A stretch of 9,946 bases of DNA from Lachnospiraceae bacterium. GTDB lineage: Bacteria > Bacillota > Clostridia > Lachnospirales > Lachnospiraceae. Under the pieces are notes generated by a model. The model saw nothing but the letters and a program-made list of their open reading frames with translations. It did no database searches and was not told where the DNA came from. The stretch is taken from contig JAGCSS010000333.1 of NCBI GenBank assembly GCA_017964055.1, positions 1 through 9,946 of the forward strand. The letters are read 5' to 3'. A program made the position numbers and the translations under genes. Each line of letters starts with the position of its first letter. Within the stretch, counting starts at the first letter, position 1. Positions 1 to 7,019 of this stretch are shown here, one piece after another.

Positions 1-1842
1 AAGGACGAGAAGGCACAGTCCGTTTACGAGATGTACTATAAGTTCTCGGAGAAGGTCAGCACGATCCTCGGACACCGCGTGCTCGCGCTGAACCGCGGCG
101 AGGAAGAGAAGTTCCTGACAGTCAAGATCGAGGCACCCGTTGAGCGGATCCTCGACTATCTGCAGAAGATGATCATCAAAAAGGACAATCAGTACACCAA
201 CGACCTCTTAAAGGCCACGATAGAGGACGCTTACGAGCGTCTCATCGCGCCCGCCATCGAGCGCGAGATCAGGAACGACCTTACGGAGAAGGCCGAGGAC
301 AGCGCGATCAAGGTATTCGGTAAGAACCTGACACAGCTCCTTATGGCGCCTCCCGTTGCGGGACATGTGGTACTCGGCTGGGACCCCGCGTTCAGGACAG
401 GCTGTAAGCTCGCCGTAGTCGATCCCACGGGCAAGGTCATCGACACAGTCGTTATCTATCCCACAGACGGCCCTCAGAAGAACATCCCCAAGGCAAAGGC
501 TATCTTAAAGCAGCTTATTGCCAAGTACAATATAACCCTTATCTCGGTCGGCAACGGAACCGCGTCGCGTGAGTCGGAGCAGGTTATCGTTGAGCTCTTA
601 AAGGAGATCAACAAGCCCGACTTGAGCTACGTTATCGTAAGCGAGGCAGGCGCTTCGGTTTATTCCGCAAGTAAGCTCGCAACGGAGGAGTTCCCGAACT
701 TCGACGTCGGACAGCGTTCGGCCGCATCGATCGCGCGAAGGATCCAGGATCCGCTCGCGGAGCTCGTTAAGATCGATCCGAAATCGATCGGCGTAGGTCA
801 GTATCAGCATGACATGAACCAGAAAAAGCTCGGCGAGGCCCTCGAAGGCGTCGTTGAGGACTGTGTAAATAAGGTCGGCGTAGACCTGAACACCGCGTCG
901 GCTTCACTGCTTGAATATGTTTCGGGTATTTCGAAGCCCATCGCAAAGAATATCGTCGCATACCGCGAGGAGAACGGCCGCTTCGTATCGCGTGCCCAGC
1001 TCCTCAAGGTTCCGAAGCTCGGACCGAAGGCTTACGAGCAGTGCGCGGGCTTCCTGCGCATCGTGGGAGGAAAGAATCCTCTCGACGCGACCAGCGTGCA
1101 TCCCGAGTCCTATGAGGCTGCGACAAAGCTCCTCGAGAAGCTCGGATTTACCCCCGACGATATCAAAAAGGTTCAGGCAGAGCAGGCCAAGGCCGTAAAG
1201 GCAGCGCAGAGCAAGGCGAAGGCCGAGGCCGACGCTGCGGACAAGGCGGCGCGCCGCGGCGACCGCAAGGGCGGAAACCGCGAGGTTACGATCAGAAATA
1301 CCAATTCGGCGATGGGCCAGCTCCTCATGAAGGCGTACGCGCAGTCCGGAATGAAGGTGGAGGCCGAGGCTCCCGCGCAGAAGTCAGGCGCGAAAGGAAA
1401 GACCGACAACTCATTTACCGATGTGAGCGCTGCAGGCAGCGGACTTTCGCATCTCGGCAGCCTCGTTAAGGATAAAAAGAAGCTGGCGGAGGAGCTCGGC
1501 ATCGGCGAGATCACACTTACCGACATCATCAAGGAGCTTGAGAAGCCCGGCCGCGATCCCCGTGAGGATATGCCCAAGCCCATCCTCCGTACCGACGTTA
1601 TGGAGATGAAGGACCTGAAGGAAGGCATGATCTTAAAGGGCACCGTGCGCAATGTCATCGATTTCGGCGTATTCGTTGATATCGGAGTACATCAGGACGG
1701 TCTCGTACATGTTTCGCAGATCACGAATAAAAAGTTCATCAAGCATCCTCTCGACGCCGTAAGCGTAGGCGATATCGTAGAGGTAAAAGTTATGAGCGTC
1801 GATCTGAAAAAGCAGAGGATACAGCTCACCATGATCATCTGA
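1..1842 (+). CDS. tex: Tex-type transcription accessory protein, 5'-truncated by window edge
   Basis: Tex is a cytoplasmic nucleic-acid-binding protein that associates with the transcription machinery; its exact role is still debated. The frame is open from base 1, so 613 residues are visible and roughly 100-170 N-terminal residues are missing (family length usually 710-790). Counting from the internal Met at base 31: a YqgF/RNase H-like domain starts near residue 112 (GWDPAFRTG, then GNGTASRESE at 175-184 and SEAGASVYSAS at 204-214); a helix-hairpin-helix region covers about 285-345 (SGISKPIAKNIVAYR, KVPKLGPKAYEQCAGF); the PGRDPRED motif is at 506-513; a C-terminal S1 domain runs about 529-603 (DFGVFVDIGVHQDGLVHVSQ). 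An extra Ala/Lys-rich then Gly/Ser-containing stretch of about 90 residues lies between the HhH region and PGRDPR. The YqgF domain of Tex is usually regarded as catalytically inactive. Family assignment is very secure. Confidence 0.96.
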   Translation, partial: KDEKAQSVYEMYYKFSEKVSTILGHRVLALNRGEEEKFLTVKIEAPVERILDYLQKMIIKKDNQYTNDLLKATIEDAYERLIAPAIEREIRNDLTEKAEDSAIKVFGKNLTQLLMAPPVAGHVVLGWDPAFRTGCKLAVVDPTGKVIDTVVIYPTDGPQKNIPKAKAILKQLIAKYNITLISVGNGTASRESEQVIVELLKEINKPDLSYVIVSEAGASVYSASKLATEEFPNFDVGQRSAASIARRIQDPLAELVKIDPKSIGVGQYQHDMNQKKLGEALEGVVEDCVNKVGVDLNTASASLLEYVSGISKPIAKNIVAYREENGRFVSRAQLLKVPKLGPKAYEQCAGFLRIVGGKNPLDATSVHPESYEAATKLLEKLGFTPDDIKKVQAEQAKAVKAAQSKAKAEADAADKAARRGDRKGGNREVTIRNTNSAMGQLLMKAYAQSGMKVEAEAPAQKSGAKGKTDNSFTDVSAAGSGLSHLGSLVKDKKKLAEELGIGEITLTDIIKELEKPGRDPREDMPKPILRTDVMEMKDLKEGMILKGTVRNVIDFGVFVDIGVHQDGLVHVSQITNKKFIKHPLDAVSVGDIVEVKVMSVDLKKQRIQLTMII

Positions 1843-1914
1843 TCTTAAAACATATACAGAATGCGCGTCCGCAGCACTTAAGCTAATCCAAACGGATGCG
1901 TTCACGGAACAAAG
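1843..1914. other. 72-base gap after tex with an imperfect hairpin
   Basis: This gap separates tex from the next gene. It holds an imperfect inverted repeat, CGCGTCCG (1864-1871) against CGGATGCG (1893-1900), which pairs over 8 bases with one G-U, around a 21-base loop that contains the palindrome CTTAAG (1877-1882). No T-run follows the right arm, so it does not look like an intrinsic terminator. I see no convincing -35/-10 pair, although a promoter here is plausible because this is the largest gap in the window. The only Shine-Dalgarno candidate for the next gene is a weak GGAA at 1906-1909, five bases before its ATG. Confidence 0.4.
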
Positions 1915-2661
1915 ATGTCAGGCATTACTACAGACGAAAACAAAAAGAAGAGAGGCATCAGCGAACTCGCGCATATCAGCACTCTCACCGAAGAGGAGTT
2001 AAGAGAAGCCGAAGAAGAAGCCGAGGCTGTCGAAGCGGGCTTCGATACGGATAATGACGAAACCGAAGAAAAAACAAGCGTTGCCGACTATATGCCCGAA
2101 GCGGTAGCGGCAAAGACCGAACCGAAGAAAAGGATAGAGCATACCGAGCCGAGCTTTGTGATAGCGGCCAAGCCCGATCAGAGATGCATGTTCGAGTTCA
2201 TGTTCTATCATTCCTATATGAATGTCATGGGCGCGCTCTCGGCAGTGCTCGGAATAGCGGCCATCGTGTTCGTTGTCATAGGACTCGTGCAGGGTTATTC
2301 CACGATCCAGGTCGTGCTGTTCGGCGCGATCGCGGTCATGTTCCTGGCCAACAGCCCTTTTACGCTGTGGTTCAAGGCTAAGAAGCAGTCCGAACTGATA
2401 TGCGATCCGAAAAATACGATCACATATACCTTCAGCGACGAGGGCTTCGACATGGCCAGAGGCACCGACGAATATGCGGATTTTTCATGGGACAAGATGT
2501 ATAAGGTAAAGCAGGGCAAGTCGGGCTATTATATGTACATCGCGAGGAACCGCGCATTCGTGCTCCCCTGCGATGCGGTCATCGACAAAACGGGCTTTGA
2601 GTCGCTGCTTAAAAGGCATGTGGACGAAAAACGCCTTAAGCTGAAAAAAGAGGAGTTATAA
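1915..2661 (+). CDS. Two-helix membrane protein with acidic N-terminal tail and YcxB-like C-terminal domain
   Basis: The 248-residue product has three parts. Residues 1 to about 85 are hydrophilic and very acidic (EEELREAEEEAEAVE at 26-40), probably disordered. Two hydrophobic helices follow at about 103-125 and 131-153, separated by a short turn (GYST). The cytoplasmic-looking C-terminal part, about 160-248, contains ITYTFSDEGFDM, an aromatic DFSWDKMYKV step and FVLPCDA. This helix pair plus beta-rich tail resembles the YcxB-like C-terminal domain family (PF14317 from memory), whose function is unknown. No signal peptide or catalytic motif was seen. The ATG at 1915 has only a weak Shine-Dalgarno. 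The stop overlaps the start of tsaE in TAATG, so the two genes are probably translationally coupled, but a t6A role is only guilt by association. Confidence 0.8.
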   Translation: MSGITTDENKKKRGISELAHISTLTEEELREAEEEAEAVEAGFDTDNDETEEKTSVADYMPEAVAAKTEPKKRIEHTEPSFVIAAKPDQRCMFEFMFYHSYMNVMGALSAVLGIAAIVFVVIGLVQGYSTIQVVLFGAIAVMFLANSPFTLWFKAKKQSELICDPKNTITYTFSDEGFDMARGTDEYADFSWDKMYKVKQGKSGYYMYIARNRAFVLPCDAVIDKTGFESLLKRHVDEKRLKLKKEEL

Positions 2662-3083
2662 TGCTTACAGAGACTAATTCGGCCGAGGAAACCTTTGAGG
2701 CCGGACGCAGGATGGGCCTGGAGGCAAAACCGGGCACGGTCATAGCCTTAAGCGGCGATCTCGGCACCGGGAAGACCGTATTTACCAAGGGCGTGGCTGC
2801 GGGACTCGGAATTTCCGAGCCGGTTGTCAGTCCCACCTTTACGGTGGTCCAGATCTATGAGGAGGGGAGACTTCCCCTGTACCATTTCGATGTATACAGG
2901 ATCGACGATCCCGGCGAGATGGAAGAGATCGGATACCGCGATTATTTCTACGGAGACGGTGTCACGATCGTTGAGTGGCCGGAGCTGATAGAGGAGCTGA
3001 TCCCCGATGAGGCCGTCCGCGTCACGATCACCAAGGACACCTCACGCGGGTTTGATTATCGAAGGATTGAAGTAAAATGCTGA
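2661..3083 (+). CDS. tsaE: tRNA threonylcarbamoyladenosine biosynthesis ATPase TsaE
   Basis: TsaE is the small P-loop ATPase that works with TsaB and TsaD in the cytoplasm to transfer threonylcarbamoyl from its adenylate to A37 of ANN-decoding tRNAs; its ATPase activity is needed for turnover. The 140-residue length is normal. Visible motifs are the Walker A loop GDLGTGKT (32-39), VVSPTF (55-60, switch-like family signature), the HFDVYR block (75-80), the EEIG segment (88-91) and VEWPE (104-108). AAGAGGAG at 2648-2655 is a strong Shine-Dalgarno five bases before the ATG, which overlaps the previous stop by one base. The 3' end overlaps tsaB by 7 bases. A perfect 6-bp G+C-rich hairpin (2863-2868 with 2873-2878, loop GACT) lies inside the gene; it has no T-run and may simply reflect the codons used. 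Confidence 0.96.
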   Translation: MLTETNSAEETFEAGRRMGLEAKPGTVIALSGDLGTGKTVFTKGVAAGLGISEPVVSPTFTVVQIYEEGRLPLYHFDVYRIDDPGEMEEIGYRDYFYGDGVTIVEWPELIEELIPDEAVRVTITKDTSRGFDYRRIEVKC

Positions 3084-3838
3084 TAATAGGTATAGAAAGT
3101 TCGGCACTCGTCGCGTCGGTCGCGATCGCGGAGGACGACAGGCTGGTCGCCGAATATACGATGAACAATAAAAAGACCCACTCGCAGACGCTGCTCCCGA
3201 TGCTGGAGGAGATCGTTACCGCGGCGGGCATAGAGCTAAAGAACGCGGATGCGATAGCGATATCGCGCGGACCGGGCTCGTTTACGGGACTGAGGATCGG
3301 CTCGGCTACGGCAAAGGGCCTGGGACTGGCTCTCGCAAAGCCTCTCGTTGAGGTACCGACGCTCGATTCGATGGCGTTTAACCTCTACGGAGCCGGAGAC
3401 GCGCTCATATGTCCGCTGATGGACGCTAGGCGTCAGGAGGTTTATTCCGGGATATACGAATTTGTTCCGATGAGCCGCTGCGAGGCCGGGAAACAGGTTT
3501 ATGCGCCGGTATCGGGCGTTAGGAACGGGGAGGACCCGCAGGTGCTCACGAATGTGGTTCCCGAGAGCGCGGGACCTGTGGCCGATGTGATCGACAGACT
3601 GAACGCATACGGCAGACCCGTGATATTTTTGGGGGACGGCGTGCCCGCATATGCGGATCTGATCGCGGAGGGCATGAAGACGGCGTATTCGTTTGCGCCC
3701 GCGCAGCTCTCGAGGCAGCGCGCAGGATCGGTCGCACTGCTCGGTATGAGGCTTTTTGAGCATGGTATCACTGTGGATGCAGCGGATCACGCACCCACTT
3801 ATCTGCGTGTATCGCAGGCGGAGAGAGAGAAAGGCTGA
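3077..3838 (+). CDS. tsaB: tRNA threonylcarbamoyladenosine biosynthesis protein TsaB
   Basis: TsaB is the inactive ASKHA-fold paralogue of TsaD and acts as its dimer partner in the bacterial t6A complex. The 253-residue product shows the expected marks: MLIIGIESSA at the N-terminus, KTHSQTLLPMLEE (33-45), AISRGPGSFTGLRIG (61-75), the LAKPLVEVPTLDSMA block and DARRQEVYSGIYE (116-128), then FLGDGVPAY. The segment between YSGIYE and the FLGDGV motif looks roughly 15 residues longer than in the relatives I remember, which explains the slightly large size. The ATG at 3077 sits inside the end of tsaE (7-base overlap), with GAAGGA at 3061-3066 as its ribosome binding site ten bases upstream. The stop TGA at 3836-3838 overlaps the Shine-Dalgarno of rimI, so translation is probably coupled along the cluster. 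Confidence 0.95.
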   Translation: MLIIGIESSALVASVAIAEDDRLVAEYTMNNKKTHSQTLLPMLEEIVTAAGIELKNADAIAISRGPGSFTGLRIGSATAKGLGLALAKPLVEVPTLDSMAFNLYGAGDALICPLMDARRQEVYSGIYEFVPMSRCEAGKQVYAPVSGVRNGEDPQVLTNVVPESAGPVADVIDRLNAYGRPVIFLGDGVPAYADLIAEGMKTAYSFAPAQLSRQRAGSVALLGMRLFEHGITVDAADHAPTYLRVSQAEREKG

Positions 3839-3846
3839 GGTGGATC

Positions 3847-4329
3847 ATGGGAGTTATGCAGCTTCGAGATATGGCGGCGGCGGATCTGTTCATGGTGGCG
3901 GATCTGGAGAGGCGGCTGTTTTCGGACCCATGGAGCGTTGATTCCTTCAGAGGGGCGCTGCGCAGCCGCAATCAGGTATTCCTGGTTTGCGACGACGACG
4001 GAACGATCGCTGGCTACTGTGGGATGCTGCTCATACCCGGAGAGGGCCAGATACTGAATGTCGCGGTGGATGAGAACTACCGCAGGAGGGGCCTGGCCAC
4101 CGAGATGATAAATGCCATGATCGACATCGGTACGACGAATGAGATATTCCTGTACACGCTGGAGGTCAGAGAGAACAACGCGCCCGCGCTCGCGCTGTAT
4201 AAGAGCATGGGCTTTGTCCCTACGGGACGGCGCAAAGGATATTATAAGAATCCCGAAGAGGATGCGATACTGATGGATCTGGACCTGACCGATCCAGAGA
4301 CGCACAAACGCTTCGGGATAGAGGATTGA
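3847..4329 (+). CDS. rimI: Ribosomal protein S18-alanine N-acetyltransferase (RimI family, GNAT)
   Basis: RimI transfers an acetyl group from acetyl-CoA to the N-terminal alanine of ribosomal protein S18 and is commonly encoded beside tsaB/tsaD. The 160-residue product is a complete GNAT domain: an early FSDPWSVDSF block (25-34), the acetyl-CoA pyrophosphate loop in NVAVDENYRRRGLATEMI (71-88), LEVRENNAPALALYKSMGF (105-123) and GRRKGYYKNPEEDAILM. Glu106 and Tyr118 are spaced as the catalytic Glu103 and Tyr115 of E. coli RimI. The ATG at 3847 is preferred over that at 3856 because GAGGTGG (3837-3843), overlapping the tsaB stop, is well spaced for it. The acidic C-terminal tail is slightly longer than in E. 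coli. GNAT identity is certain; the substrate is inferred from motif and context. Confidence 0.92.
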   Translation: MGVMQLRDMAAADLFMVADLERRLFSDPWSVDSFRGALRSRNQVFLVCDDDGTIAGYCGMLLIPGEGQILNVAVDENYRRRGLATEMINAMIDIGTTNEIFLYTLEVRENNAPALALYKSMGFVPTGRRKGYYKNPEEDAILMDLDLTDPETHKRFGIED

Positions 4330-4337
4330 GGATAATA

Positions 4338-5255
4338 ATGCTGGATGTTTGTTTACTGGGAACCGGAGGCATGATGCCGCTGCCCCGCAGGAGACTGACC
4401 GCGCTGATGCTGAGGCTCGGCGGTCACAGTCTGCTGATCGACTGCGGCGAGGGCACTCAGGTTGCCATCAGGGAGCAGGGCTGGAGCTTCCACGATATCG
4501 ACGTGATCTGCTTTACGCATTTTCACGCGGATCATATCAGCGGTCTGCCCGGACTCCTTTTATCGATAGGCAATGCGGAAAGGACCGAGCCCGTTACGCT
4601 GATCGGACCCAAGGGCCTGACACGTACGGTCGAGGCACTGCGCACGATCGCGCCCGAGCTGCCTTTCGAGCTGCAGTATATGGAGATACAGACTCCGGGA
4701 CAGGAGTTTAAGCTTTTTGATTACAGGATAGAGACATTTAAGTGCAATCACAACGTACCCTGTTTCGGATATACGGTTTATGTAGACCGTCAGGGACGTT
4801 TCGAGCCCGAAAAGGCAAAGGAAAACAATGTTCCGCTCTGCTTATGGAGCAGGCTGCAGAAGGGCATGGAGCTCGACTATGACGGCAGGCATTTCACGCA
4901 GGACATGATCTTGGGACCCGCTCGAAAGGGCATAAAGGTCACCTACTGTACGGATTCGAGGCCTGTGGAGGCCATGATCGGTGCGGCCTCCGGTGCCGAT
5001 CTGTTCATCTGCGAGGGTATGTACGGTGAGCCGGGTTCCGAAGCAAAGGCACGCGACCACAAGCACATGACCTTTGCCGAGGCGGCAGGGATCGCCGCAA
5101 AGTCGGATCCGCAGCCGAAGGAGATGTGGCTGACGCATTACAGTCCTTCCCTTATCAGGCCGGAGGAGTTTATGGATCCGGTACGGGCCATATTCCCGAA
5201 CGCTTTTGCGGCCAGGGATCTTAAGAGCACAGTGATTCGTTTTGAAGAGGATTGA
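4338..5255 (+). CDS. rnz: Ribonuclease Z (tRNA 3' endonuclease)
   Basis: RNase Z is a zinc-dependent metallo-beta-lactamase-fold endonuclease that cuts tRNA precursors just after the discriminator base. At 305 residues it is the short, single-domain type. Visible elements: LGTGGMMPLP and DCGEGTQ (35-41); the metal site THFHADH (60-66, ligands His61, His63, Asp65, His66); His138 in NHNVPCFGY; Asp206 in YCTDSRP; and His267 in LTHYSP. PARKGIK (194-200) fits the substrate loop near the second metal ligand set, and His243 in HKHMTFAEAA corresponds to the conserved HST-type histidine. The ATG at 4338 is chosen over an in-frame TTG at 4326 because GAGGA (4328-4332) is five bases before the ATG, while the TTG lacks a properly spaced site. 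It directly follows rimI, the Shine-Dalgarno overlapping the rimI stop. Confidence 0.93.
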   Translation: MLDVCLLGTGGMMPLPRRRLTALMLRLGGHSLLIDCGEGTQVAIREQGWSFHDIDVICFTHFHADHISGLPGLLLSIGNAERTEPVTLIGPKGLTRTVEALRTIAPELPFELQYMEIQTPGQEFKLFDYRIETFKCNHNVPCFGYTVYVDRQGRFEPEKAKENNVPLCLWSRLQKGMELDYDGRHFTQDMILGPARKGIKVTYCTDSRPVEAMIGAASGADLFICEGMYGEPGSEAKARDHKHMTFAEAAGIAAKSDPQPKEMWLTHYSPSLIRPEEFMDPVRAIFPNAFAARDLKSTVIRFEED

Positions 5256-5259
5256 TAAG

Positions 5260-5853
5260 ATGGCACAGACCAAGAAGAAATCATCACTCGGAGCTACGAT
5301 AGTAGGCATACTTTTCGGCGCGGTATTCATCGTCGGTATCTATCTGACCGTGACCAGGGGCAGGCAGCAGAACGCGATCGAAGCCGATGCGGAAGTGAGC
5401 GAAGCCAACACGCTTATCTCGAGGGACCTTGAAAAGGATTATCCGGCGACGGTGCGCGAGGTCATGAAGTATTACTGCCGCATAACCAAGTGTCTCTACA
5501 GCGACGGCGTTTCCGAGGTACAGCTGACCGAGCTTACGGACAAGCTGCGTGAGCTCTATACCGACGATCTGCTCGCGGCGAACGACAGGACCGAGATGAT
5601 CGGGCTCATCAAGACCGAGATCAAGAATTACGAAAAAGCAGGCTCAAAGATACAGAGCTACAATGTCGCGGAATCGGGCGAGATCAAGTATTACCGCAAT
5701 GAAACGCCCCAGCGCGCGATCATAAATATTTATTTTACGATAAAGCAGGAGAAGGACAATTCGTTTGACCGTGCCTACGAAGAGTTCGTTCTCGTGCAGG
5801 ATGCGAAGGACCGTTGGAAGATAATGGGATGGCGCATGGCGGAAGGACAGTAA
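5260..5853 (+). CDS. Single-span membrane protein of unknown function inside the tsa/rnz cluster
   Basis: This 197-residue protein has a short Lys-rich N-terminus (MAQTKKKSS), one strong hydrophobic helix at about 10-31 and then a positively charged stop (TRGR), so it is probably a signal anchor with residues from about 35 onwards outside the membrane. The outer part starts with a helical region ([34 protein letters not shown]) and ends in alternating beta-like segments ([30 protein letters not shown]), reminiscent of NTF2/SnoaL-like folds, which is only an impression. From memory it resembles the Lachnospiraceae family DUF6715; I could not check. The ATG at 5260 with GAAGAGG (5244-5250) is preferred over an in-frame TTG at 5242 inside rnz. 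It sits 4 bases after rnz and 5 before tsaD. No function can be assigned. Confidence 0.85.
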   Translation: MAQTKKKSSLGATIVGILFGAVFIVGIYLTVTRGRQQNAIEADAEVSEANTLISRDLEKDYPATVREVMKYYCRITKCLYSDGVSEVQLTELTDKLRELYTDDLLAANDRTEMIGLIKTEIKNYEKAGSKIQSYNVAESGEIKYYRNETPQRAIINIYFTIKQEKDNSFDRAYEEFVLVQDAKDRWKIMGWRMAEGQ

Positions 5854-5858
5854 CGGTA

Positions 5859-6980
5859 ATGGAAAAGGATACATTGATTCTTTCGATAGAATCGTCTTGT
5901 GACGAAACGGCCGCGTCGGTCACGAAAAACGGACGCGAGCCGCTCTCAAACATCATTTATTCGCAGATAGATCTGCATACGCTGTACGGCGGAGTAGTCC
6001 CCGAGATAGCGTCGCGAAAACATATAGAAAAGATAAACCGCGTGGGGCAGGCCGCGCTCGATGAGGCGTCGGTCGGACTCAGCGATCTCGACGCGATCGC
6101 GGTGACCTACGGACCCGGACTGGTGGGCGCGCTGCTCGTCGGAGTGGCAGAAGCAAAAGCCATCAGCTATGCGGCAGGGCTGCCTCTCGTGGGCGTGCAT
6201 CATATCGCGGGCCATATCGCGGCCAATTATGTGGAGCATAAGGACCTCGAGCCGCCTTTTATGTGCCTCGTGGTCTCTGGAGGTCATACACATCTCGTGA
6301 TCGTGCGTGATTACGACAAATTCGAGATAATCGGCAGGACGCATGACGATGCGGCGGGCGAGGCCTTCGACAAGATCGCCAGAGCCGTGGGACTCGGATA
6401 TCCGGGCGGACCCAAGGTCGACAAATGCGCAAAAGAGGGCAGGAGCGACGCGGTATTTTTCCCGCGCGGACATGTGGCCGGAAGTCCCTACGATTTCAGC
6501 TTCAGCGGACTCAAATCCGCGGTCCTCAATTATTTGAATTCCTGCAGGATGAAGCAGGGACTCGACGGCGCGGTGGTCTATTCGGCCAAGACCGGCAGAT
6601 CGGATTTTGATCCGCATGAAATGATCGATCCTGAGGAGGGCATAACCGTCGCTGACGTGACGGCTTCGTTCCAGGCAGCGGTCGTAGATGTGCTCGTCAG
6701 CCATACGATCGAGGCCGCAAAGGAATACGGATTCGACAAAGTTGCCATGGCGGGCGGAGTTGCCTCGAATTCGGCACTGAGGGCCGGGATGAAGGAGGCC
6801 TGCGAGAAGAACGGGATGAAGCTGTACTATCCTTCGCCCGTACTCTGCACGGACAATGCGGTAATGATAGGCTGCGCGGCCTATTACGAATATATTTCGG
6901 GTACACGGCACGGGCTCGATCTGAACGCGATGCCGAACCTGAGATTAGAGGATTTTGCAAAGATTAAAGGTACCACCTGA
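5859..6980 (+). CDS. tsaD: tRNA N6-adenosine threonylcarbamoyltransferase TsaD
   Basis: TsaD is the catalytic subunit that transfers threonylcarbamoyl to A37 of tRNA, acting with TsaB and TsaE. The 373-residue product carries the full Kae1/TsaD signature: [12 protein letters not shown] (9-20), [10 protein letters not shown] (46-55), the metal-binding HHIAGH (114-119; His115 and His119), VVSGGHTHL (138-146), [13 protein letters not shown] (163-175), [24 protein letters not shown] (299-308) and Asp332 in CTDNAVM as third metal ligand. Usual length is about 335-345; the excess lies mostly in a polar insert at about 233-262, before the [10 protein letters not shown] helix. The ATG at 5859 is chosen because the motif then begins ten residues in; upstream in-frame TTG/ATG codons lie inside the previous gene. 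Its best ribosome binding site, AAGGA at 5843-5847, is rather distant (11 bases). Confidence 0.96.
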   Translation: MEKDTLILSIESSCDETAASVTKNGREPLSNIIYSQIDLHTLYGGVVPEIASRKHIEKINRVGQAALDEASVGLSDLDAIAVTYGPGLVGALLVGVAEAKAISYAAGLPLVGVHHIAGHIAANYVEHKDLEPPFMCLVVSGGHTHLVIVRDYDKFEIIGRTHDDAAGEAFDKIARAVGLGYPGGPKVDKCAKEGRSDAVFFPRGHVAGSPYDFSFSGLKSAVLNYLNSCRMKQGLDGAVVYSAKTGRSDFDPHEMIDPEEGITVADVTASFQAAVVDVLVSHTIEAAKEYGFDKVAMAGGVASNSALRAGMKEACEKNGMKLYYPSPVLCTDNAVMIGCAAYYEYISGTRHGLDLNAMPNLRLEDFAKIKGTT

Positions 6981-7019
6981 AGAGGTAAACGCGGTTACCG
7001 ATAACCGGAAAGGATGCCT
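6981..7019 (+). promoter_or_regulatory. ispD leader with mutually exclusive hairpins next to the ribosome binding site
   Basis: The leader between tsaD and ispD contains a perfect 6-bp hairpin, CGGTTA (6992-6997) with TAACCG (7002-7007) and loop CCGA. Its right arm ends on the first G of the GGAAAGG ribosome binding site (7007-7013). An alternative hairpin, GGTAA (6984-6988) with TTACC (6995-6999), uses the same bases and cannot form together with the first. This could tune ispD translation, but the stems are short and only one base of the binding site is covered. GGAAAGG is six bases before the ATG at 7020 and touches the ATG at 7014, so it decides for the 7020 start. Confidence 0.35.

Noticed and set aside
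1173..1658. Antisense open frame of 161 codons opposite the Tex insert
   Set aside because: Its Ser/Ala/Phe-rich composition mirrors the Lys/Glu/Ala-rich codons of Tex on the other strand; no ribosome binding site or family match was seen.
1864..1900. Inverted repeat after tex as an intrinsic terminator
   Set aside because: The loop is 21 bases, the stem has a G-U pair and no T-rich stretch follows; kept only as a note on the gap.
2863..2878. Perfect 6-bp G+C-rich hairpin AGGGGA-GACT-TCCCCT as a possible terminator
   Set aside because: It is inside the tsaE coding region between conserved motifs and has no T-run after it, so it is not an intrinsic terminator.
3799..4305. Antisense open frame of 168 codons opposite rimI
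   Set aside because: RimI is a complete, motif-perfect gene on the + strand; the antisense translation shows no domain.
4326..4337. TTG at 4326 as the rnz start
   Set aside because: No properly spaced Shine-Dalgarno precedes it, whereas the ATG at 4338 has GAGGA five bases upstream and gives the usual RNase Z N-terminus.
5946..6911. Long antisense open frame of 321 codons opposite tsaD
   Set aside because: It lies wholly within a secure tsaD gene, has no recognisable domain, is rich in Arg/His/Ile as expected of a shadow frame, and similar antisense frames occur opposite other genes in this G+C-leaning sequence.
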